11,457 nucleotides of DNA. Source: Calditrichota bacterium. Its GTDB lineage: Bacteria; Calditrichota; Calditrichia; RBG-13-44-9. Below, in pieces: positions 5,867 through 11,457 of this stretch (its first letter is position 1; each line of letters starts with the position of its first letter). Below the pieces are notes generated by a model. The model was given only the letters and a program-made list of their open reading frames with translations, did no database searches and was not told where the DNA came from. The stretch covers positions 1-11,457 of the forward strand of contig JAJRXE010000317.1 in the NCBI GenBank assembly GCA_024276455.1, read 5' to 3'. Position numbers and translations under genes: made by a program.

Positions 5867-8800
5867 TCAGCGTACAATCGCCAGTTTTTCAATCTTCTTC
5901 ACTTCGCTCTTGCCGTCTTTCACCACCAGCTTGTAAAGATACACGCCGTTGGCAATAATATCGCCATCCCGGTCCCGACCATCCCAATAGATGCGATTAA
6001 AACCGTTGAAGGCGGTATCGCGAATCTCCCGGATCTTTCGTCCCGTGACGGTGTAAATGCTAATAATCACCTCTGCCTCGCCAAAGGGGCTCACCATCTG
6101 GAAGGTAAAATCGGTCGGGCCGTTGGTGGGATTCGGGTAGTTTACCACCTCGGTAACCAACAACTCCTCCCCCTCCGAGGTCCGCACGGTGACGACCTTT
6201 TCGCTAAAATTATTTAGATTGTCCCAGCAGGTTATTTTTAATTCGTGACTACCGTTCGAAAGCGCCGGCAAGGTGTATTCCAGGGTTCCCCTGTTGTAGC
6301 TGTCGGTGTCGTACACAAAAAATTCTGTTAAATCTTTTTTCACCGTGCCGTCGATGGTCAGTTCGATTCGATGTCCGACTTCCCGGGTTAGATTAATGCC
6401 GCTTTCGTCGGAAATTTCCATGATCAGGGTGGGCTGGTTCCCCACGTAATCGCCGTCGAAGAAGGTGGGGACTTCTTTGAAAGAGACCGAAATCTCGGGA
6501 CCCTGCTGGTCGTTCAGTTCCTTCTCGGTGCCGTAAAGAAGCAAATCGTCCCGGAAACCGACCGCGTCGCCGCCTCCGCTCTCGCTCCAGGCGTAAATAC
6601 TGATGCGTCCCGTGGGAGTGTTCTGATATTTAATGGATTTCGGAACAATGAATTCCCCTTCCAACCGTCCGTTGCGCAGCGAAACCAGCCCCTTGAACAC
6701 CGTACCGCCGTAGTAAGTGTAACGGACGTTGGCTTCCGGCTGGTAGCGTTCCTCCCGGGCGTCGAACACCTGAATCAGGGCTTTCCCGTTAAAATTGGTA
6801 ATGGGATTTCCGAACTCGTCTTCCACCCGGGCCACCACCCGCACTTTCGAGAGGGCTTTCAGGGTGTCCGGGGTAATGGAGAGGATATTCACCACGTACC
6901 TGGGATCGGCCAGCCGCTGGGTGGGATCGCCAAAAAGGTGGTATTTCTGGTAATTGGGCGAACCCCGCATGGCTCGAATAAACGCATCGCCCAGAATAAT
7001 GCTGGGTTTAACCTCCGACCGGAAATTGAACAAATAATTGTAAAAACTTTTGGCAAACTGCACGTTGCCAAAAACGTACACCGGGCGGCTGGAGGAAATC
7101 ACCGCAATGCCGCCCCGGTGAGGCAGCCAGATCATTTCCTCACTCATGGAATTGAAAGCCGGATCGTCGTATTTTCCCCAGTCGCAGGTGGCAGCCACCC
7201 AGAGGGCCAGACGATCTTCGTTATTAATGCGCTGCAAATCCCGGCTGCGGGTGAGCACCGACTCATGCGCCCAGGTGTCGGGATTACCATGCCCGAAATA
7301 GTTGATGATCAGGGTGCCTCGGTTAATCTGATCCAGCAAATCCTCGGTAGCTTTGGGTTTTACCCGCCCCAGGCCTCCGGCCACCCGCTCGTAGTCGTGC
7401 AAATAAATCTTTGCGCGGTTAAATTTGTCCGGAATGTAGAGTTTATTCACCTCTTCGGTGGGTTGTAAATGGTACCACTCGTTGTTGAAGCCGGGCGGTC
7501 CGTACTGGTCGTCCGCCACCAGGGTAATCCAGGTTTGCCAGCCATTGGTTTGGGGATTGAGCAGATAAGCCTTTGAATACACCGCAGCTTTCTCCCGGTA
7601 ATCTTCCACCTCCTGTAAATTATTAAACGGCAAGCGCCCAATAGGCAAATCCGGATCGATGTTCGAGAAGTTGCGGTAACGCCCGTCCCCACCGGTAAAT
7701 CCGAACGCCACATAATAGTTGTCCGATTCCCGGCTGTACACCTCGCCATTGGCAAAAATTTCGAACGGCGGGATGGGATTGGGGTAATCTTTCAGCAATA
7801 TTCCCCGGTAATCGTAATGACCGTCTCCAAAGAGCAAAACGTACTCCGGCGGTACACTCCAGTTTTCGTAGGCGTATTTCAGGAAGTCGCGAATGGCGGT
7901 GACGTCGCGAACACCGGAGGCGAATTCCAGGAGAATTTCGCTCAATTTCACCCGTTCCGTTTCCAGACGGTTGGGTACCTGGGTCTCCCGCCAGTCTTCC
8001 AGGAACGAAGCCGCCTCGTAAAACTCGTCCGGCGTAATAATAATGAACTGGCCTTTGCGTCCCGGATTGCGCAGATTGGCATGATTGGGGATGGCTTCAA
8101 TTCCCTCAACCGGGCGGACCGCCGCCGGGGAAAAGACAAAATATTCCACCGCTTTCTCCGTTTGCGCCCGGGTCTGGAATACCACTGTGCGCCCGTTTTG
8201 CAGAGGAAGCACTTCCCTGACCGCCGCAAAATCGCTGACTTCCCACACGCTGTTTTCTCCCCCGTCAAACCCGCTGATCTCAAAACGGTAGGGCTGATTC
8301 GCCGTCAACCGGTAGCGGAAATGGAGAAAGTTGTCTTCGGCCACAAATGCCCGGTTCAGTTCAATCTCGAAATAATCCAGGTACACTTCGCAGCCGTTTA
8401 AATTCCCCTGATGAAGCAAGTTCAGGGTGTTCCGGCCCCCCTTCACCCCCACCAGTTGATCGTACTTCACCCGCAGCAAACTGGTGTCGCTCTTGGTCAG
8501 AAAAAAATTCTGGAAAATATTTTGCTGATTGAGCGTGGCGCTCAAACGGTACTGATAGGGATCGTTGTCTCCATACTTGCTCCCTGAACCACCTTTGAAG
8601 AAAAAGGTGTACATCATCGGACCGTCCACGAGGTTCTGTGGGAGCTGAAATTCCACGGTTTTCGAATCCTGCAACCCCCGGAATTTTAACCAGTACCAGT
8701 CCGGACCGGATGACAACACATTGTAACGATCCTCTTCGAAATGGAAAAAGTCCCTAAAATAGGTCGGGGTGAGGGGATTGGTTAATTGGGGAGAATTTTC

Positions 8801-9871
8801 CTCCGGGATGCGTTTGCCCTGCCGCTGATTAAATGTCAACAAAAAATAATTGGTCCGGTCGTAGTAGTTCAAATAAAATTCCCACCGAGCGTCTCCGGAA
8901 TTGTAATTCCACCCCTGGAGAGCCCGGGCGTAGAATAAAATCTTGTCGTCCTCATCCAGAATTCCGTTATTTTTCACATCCACTACTTTAATTGCAATTT
9001 CGTTCAAATCGCCGGGACGAGGTGCCCGGGTATCCGGGGGGAGCGGTGCCCCACCGTAATTAAACATTTGCACCGTGGCAAGCTGCACCGACTGAATATC
9101 GACCCCGGCGGACTTCAAATCGCTTCCGGTAATCTGGTAAATCCCTTCTTCCTGAATGGGTATTTTGTACCACTGTCCCACATTGAAATCGTAGGTCACC
9201 TGGGCTCTGCGCAGGGCCGGATGACGAACACCGGCAAAAGCCAGGGCGCTTTGCCAGTTCAGCACCACTCCGGACAAAGCCTGTTTTTCCCGGCCGGAGA
9301 GGCGGGCAGGCACGGGAGCAGCTCCGGCCGCGCCAAAATCGAAAATCACCCGAAATCGCCGGAACACCCGCACCTGGTGTTGAAGGGGAAAGTACTGAAA
9401 GGGAAACAACCGAATCCGCACCACGTTCAGACGCCGGTGAGTGTACGGGTTACTTATCTCCACCAGCTGATTGGGTACCGGACCGGTTTGCTGGTACACC
9501 TCGCTCAACGGCAACGATTCAAGCTTTTCGGAATTGCGCGGAATCAAAATTTGAGGCACCACATCCACTTCCCTCAGCAATTCGCTGCTCAAAATATCGA
9601 CCCGATAGTTCACCGAGGCACCGGTGGGAACAGCCAGCCGGCTTTGCCAGAATGGCAGGGCCGGTTCCCCAATCTCTTCCGGGAAATCCGCTCCCTCAAA
9701 ATCCAGGTACAGAAAATCTTTTCCGGCCAGTTGCAGTTGGCGCATTTGCAGACTGTCCAGAACAAATTCCAGAATCACCCGTTGCGAATTTTGTTCGATG
9801 ATTTGAACCCCGGCGGTCAGAGACAGGTGCCAAAACACGACCAACCAAAGCACCAGGAAAATTCTTTTCAT
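5867..9871 (-). CDS. porU: PorU-like type IX secretion sortase / gingipain-family (C25) peptidase
   Basis: The protein has 1334 residues from ATG at 9871; a GTG at 9880 is in frame but would put MFC before a good signal peptide (MKRIFLVLWLVVFWHLSLTA, cut near residue 20-21). Residues of about 22-215 are a beta-rich C25-propeptide-like domain, and about 225-590 further beta-rich sequence with WYKIPIQEEGIYQITGSDL, typical of PorU-type proteins. The caspase-like C25 domain spans about 605-990: VLLFGDGHYDYR (678-689), ESDNYYVAF (715-723), DLPIGRLPF (741-749), catalytic His861 in NYFGHG and Cys896 in AATCDWG, 35 residues apart as expected for gingipain-type dyads. About 1000-1235 looks Ig-like. 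Residues 1245-1334 form a T9SS sorting/FlgD-Ig-like module: YPNP, a VTGRKIREI strand, WDGRDRDG and NGVYLYKLVV, ending KKIEKLAIVR. In Bacteroidota, PorU removes sorting domains from T9SS cargo and attaches cargo to surface lipopolysaccharide. It is somewhat longer than the P. gingivalis enzyme. A secreted C25 peptidase that is itself cargo remains possible. It heads the M16/M16/TPR cluster. Confidence 0.88.
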   Translation of the reverse strand: MKRIFLVLWLVVFWHLSLTAGVQIIEQNSQRVILEFVLDSLQMRQLQLAGKDFLYLDFEGADFPEEIGEPALPFWQSRLAVPTGASVNYRVDILSSELLREVDVVPQILIPRNSEKLESLPLSEVYQQTGPVPNQLVEISNPYTHRRLNVVRIRLFPFQYFPLQHQVRVFRRFRVIFDFGAAGAAPVPARLSGREKQALSGVVLNWQSALAFAGVRHPALRRAQVTYDFNVGQWYKIPIQEEGIYQITGSDLKSAGVDIQSVQLATVQMFNYGGAPLPPDTRAPRPGDLNEIAIKVVDVKNNGILDEDDKILFYARALQGWNYNSGDARWEFYLNYYDRTNYFLLTFNQRQGKRIPEENSPQLTNPLTPTYFRDFFHFEEDRYNVLSSGPDWYWLKFRGLQDSKTVEFQLPQNLVDGPMMYTFFFKGGSGSKYGDNDPYQYRLSATLNQQNIFQNFFLTKSDTSLLRVKYDQLVGVKGGRNTLNLLHQGNLNGCEVYLDYFEIELNRAFVAEDNFLHFRYRLTANQPYRFEISGFDGGENSVWEVSDFAAVREVLPLQNGRTVVFQTRAQTEKAVEYFVFSPAAVRPVEGIEAIPNHANLRNPGRKGQFIIITPDEFYEAASFLEDWRETQVPNRLETERVKLSEILLEFASGVRDVTAIRDFLKYAYENWSVPPEYVLLFGDGHYDYRGILLKDYPNPIPPFEIFANGEVYSRESDNYYVAFGFTGGDGRYRNFSNIDPDLPIGRLPFNNLQEVEDYREKAAVYSKAYLLNPQTNGWQTWITLVADDQYGPPGFNNEWYHLQPTEEVNKLYIPDKFNRAKIYLHDYERVAGGLGRVKPKATEDLLDQINRGTLIINYFGHGNPDTWAHESVLTRSRDLQRINNEDRLALWVAATCDWGKYDDPAFNSMSEEMIWLPHRGGIAVISSSRPVYVFGNVQFAKSFYNYLFNFRSEVKPSIILGDAFIRAMRGSPNYQKYHLFGDPTQRLADPRYVVNILSITPDTLKALSKVRVVARVEDEFGNPITNFNGKALIQVFDAREERYQPEANVRYTYYGGTVFKGLVSLRNGRLEGEFIVPKSIKYQNTPTGRISIYAWSESGGGDAVGFRDDLLLYGTEKELNDQQGPEISVSFKEVPTFFDGDYVGNQPTLIMEISDESGINLTREVGHRIELTIDGTVKKDLTEFFVYDTDSYNRGTLEYTLPALSNGSHELKITCWDNLNNFSEKVVTVRTSEGEELLVTEVVNYPNPTNGPTDFTFQMVSPFGEAEVIISIYTVTGRKIREIRDTAFNGFNRIYWDGRDRDGDIIANGVYLYKLVVKDGKSEVKKIEKLAIVR

Positions 9872-9916
9872 ACAAAACACCCCGATCTATTTCTCATTCT
9901 AACTTGGGAATCGTCT

Positions 9917-9946
9917 ATTTTAGTTCCCCCCGGGAAAAAATTTCCA
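9917..9946 (-). promoter_or_regulatory. Candidate promoter for the PorU-like gene and operon
   Basis: The minus strand has TGGAAA (plus 9941-9946; 4 of 6 to TTGACA), an 18-base spacer, and TAAAAT (plus 9917-9922; 5 of 6 to TATAAT). The predicted start near 9910 gives a leader of about 39 bases to the ATG at 9871, with a weak GGGGTG before the start codon. The site lies downstream of the probable terminator of the preceding gene, where a promoter would be expected. The -35 match is modest, so this is tentative. Confidence 0.33.
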
Positions 9947-10039
9947 CCCATTTATTCCAGAAACTTGCAGATTTTTTCCTTAAGGACAATCAATATAAGG
10001 GCTTTCCGCCCGGCAGGGCAAATGCAAATTAAAGAAGGC

Positions 10040-10073
10040 AAAAAAAGCGGGCGTCATTTTCCCGGTCCGGGAA
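10040..10073 (-). terminator. Probable intrinsic terminator after the barrel protein gene
   Basis: About 55 bases after the barrel gene stop, the minus strand has the palindrome TTCCCGGACCGGGAA (plus 10059-10073; TTCCC/GGGAA stem with a 5-base loop). A second, overlapping pairing (CGGG with CCCG) ends just before a run of seven T (plus 10040-10046). The hairpin plus T tract at the end of a gene fits an intrinsic terminator, although the strongest stem is separated from the T run by about 12 bases. A further small inverted repeat, GCCC/GGGC, lies near 10008-10020. No gene is visible between 9872 and 10127. Confidence 0.45.
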
Positions 10074-10127
10074 GAGTACCCCGGTGGTTCCTGGTTTTTC
10101 CCAAGGCGCTCTTTCTTTCCGCCGGAT

Positions 10128-11457
10128 TCAGAAGAAATACTGCAGGTTCAACTGCCCGGTACCGTAATATTGCCGCTGCAGGTTCAAATCGCGGTACACT
10201 TTGGGGGCAAAAGCCAGTCGCAAAAGCAGATTTTTTTCAATGGAATAGACGCAGATCAGACGCGGTGAGAAAGAAAAATACTGGCGGGTCCGTTGTTTTT
10301 CCGGTAAATAGCTCCACTCGTCGCGAATGAACCAGTTCAACCCGCTGATGATGCGGAAGCGGTGGAAACGCCGGTACACCAGACTCAGATCAATGAAGTG
10401 ACTGGTTAGTTCCCGCGTCAATTGCTCGGCAAAGATGTCTTTGTAAAAAGTGCCGTTGTCTTCTTTTTCCAGCTGGTACATGGCCACAAATTGCAAACCG
10501 GCGGTTAAATTCACCCGCAGGGAATCGGTAAAAATGAGCTTGCGGTGAATGTAACTCTGCACCACCGGCAGCAATTCTTCAAAATCGTACACCGTGTAAT
10601 TAGCCAGAATTCGAATCTGGAGGGCGTTTTCCAGCACGCCGGAAATTTTAAGATAAAAAGAGGGTCCCAGCTGGTAAATCCGGTTCCAATTATTGTTGGC
10701 ACTGCGACTGGCTTTCAAGTAAATCTGGTGGAAGAGGTACAAATTGGCCCACAATTTCACGGTAAAATACGGGCTGAAGCGGTGCAGCCAGGCAAAATCG
10801 GCGATCAGGCGAATATCGTCCTCGTCCACGTCCAGGGTGGTGTCCGGAGAAGAATACTCATATTTGGTGTAGGCCACCGAGAACCGGAACCGGTCGCGGG
10901 AAGAAACCCGCCAATTCATTCGGTAATTCAGGGCGGTCTGGAGTCCTTCGATATCGGTGCGGGACTCGCGGGAACCGCCGCTTCGCCGGGAGGCTTCGTT
11001 GATGGTTTGAGAGGTAAAAAGCGTAACGGCCGAAGAGAAAACTTCGCCATTGAACAACAGTTCGAACCGATTGGCCAGATTAAGCTCCTTGCGGTGGTTT
11101 TGCAGCCCGGGATTGCTCTGGGTTACATCGCGATTCTGGAATTTGTTGGTCATCCTGAATTGAGTGCGGCGAGCAATCCGGTAATCAAGCTGGTGAGACA
11201 GGAAACGAGCGTTCACCTGCACATTCTCGAACTCCGTCCCCTGCGCCAGGTGGTAGGTATTGTCCACGAACTCGTACCCCACCCGCAGGGAATCGCTGGC
11301 ATAGCTCGAGAAACGTTTGAACCAGGAGACGTAGTAACGATGTTCCTGATTGCGGCGTCCCGGAAAAAAGAACAGGCGGCTAAACCCGTCCACGTTGCTG
11401 AGATAATCCAGCAGGTTGTAGTTGCGGGCATTAAGAGTTACCTGCGCCACCCACCCC
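10128..11457 (-). CDS. Outer-membrane beta-barrel protein, C-terminal part (cut by right edge)
   Basis: The frame is open to the window edge. The first in-frame start-like codon is a GTG at 11450, but it is preceded by in-frame Trp and Gly codons with no stop, so it is most likely an internal Val and the true start lies outside. The visible 442 residues are dominated by amphipathic strands with alternating aromatic or hydrophobic and polar residues, such as YYVSWFKRFSSY, SLRVGYEFVD, RFRFSVAYTKYEY, FTVKLWANLYLF and LLLRLAFAPKVY. Short Asp/Asn/Gly-rich turns and longer polar loops connect them. It ends NLQYFF, the aromatic C-terminal strand ending recognised by the BAM machinery. I do not see PorV/FadL hallmarks or a TonB box in the visible part, so the family is unassigned; a role in transport or as an envelope partner of the adjacent PorU-like protein is open. 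It is separated from that gene by a probable terminator, so the two may not share a transcript. Confidence 0.85.
   Translation of the reverse strand, partial: GWVAQVTLNARNYNLLDYLSNVDGFSRLFFFPGRRNQEHRYYVSWFKRFSSYASDSLRVGYEFVDNTYHLAQGTEFENVQVNARFLSHQLDYRIARRTQFRMTNKFQNRDVTQSNPGLQNHRKELNLANRFELLFNGEVFSSAVTLFTSQTINEASRRSGGSRESRTDIEGLQTALNYRMNWRVSSRDRFRFSVAYTKYEYSSPDTTLDVDEDDIRLIADFAWLHRFSPYFTVKLWANLYLFHQIYLKASRSANNNWNRIYQLGPSFYLKISGVLENALQIRILANYTVYDFEELLPVVQSYIHRKLIFTDSLRVNLTAGLQFVAMYQLEKEDNGTFYKDIFAEQLTRELTSHFIDLSLVYRRFHRFRIISGLNWFIRDEWSYLPEKQRTRQYFSFSPRLICVYSIEKNLLLRLAFAPKVYRDLNLQRQYYGTGQLNLQYFF

Noticed and set aside
9068..10330. A 420-codon plus-strand open frame spanning the PorU-like gene start, the gap and the barrel gene end
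   Set aside because: It lies antisense to two well-supported genes, its product is low-complexity (His/Gln/Pro/Arg rich) with no recognisable domain, and it crosses a probable promoter and terminator. It is a shadow of codon bias.
1..11457. CRISPR arrays, insertion sequences, tRNA or rRNA genes, tandem repeats
   Set aside because: Reading both strands I saw no regularly spaced repeats, transposase-like products, tRNA-like cloverleaf or rRNA motifs; all gene-free gaps are under 280 bases.

Overview
The window suggests a bacterium of the FCB superphylum, more likely one of its deeper lineages (Calditrichota, Ignavibacteriota or KSB1-like) than a classical low-GC Bacteroidota. The reasons are a PorU-type gingipain-family (C25) protein with a type IX secretion (T9SS)-style C-terminal module, an outer-membrane barrel beside it, a base composition near 50% GC by eye, and generally weak Shine-Dalgarno sites. 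The phylum is an inference; no rRNA or tRNA gene is present.

All seven genes I can support lie on the minus strand, so transcription runs from high to low coordinates. In that order they are: (1) the C-terminal part of an outer-membrane beta-barrel protein, cut by the right edge; (2) a gap of about 256 bases with a probable terminator and a candidate promoter; (3) a 1334-residue PorU-like C25 peptidase; (4) an M16 zinc peptidase with an intact HxxEH site; (5) a second M16 protein with every zinc ligand replaced but with the substrate-binding Arg/Tyr pair; (6) a membrane-anchored or exported TPR protein starting on the base after the stop codon of gene 5; (7) a 274-base gap with an inverted-repeat structure and a good sigma70-type promoter; (8) a second, apparently cytoplasmic TPR protein with a distinctive N-terminal domain; (9) a 103-base gap with a perfect CRP-type palindrome; and (10) the start of a secreted protein that runs off the left edge.

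Genes 3 to 6 are close-packed (gaps of 47, 55 and 0 bases) and look like one operon. It would link a cell-surface sortase or maturation peptidase with a two-subunit M16B protease and an envelope TPR protein. The two M16 genes are complementary: one keeps the zinc site and has lost the Arg/Tyr pair, the other the reverse, which predicts an obligate heterodimer. Neither M16 protein shows a recognisable signal peptide. The joint role of these genes (envelope protein export, maturation or quality control) is inferred from neighbourhood only.

The two most checkable observations are the CRP-like site with a correctly spaced -10 element ahead of the left-edge secreted protein, and the PorU/M16/M16/TPR gene cluster.
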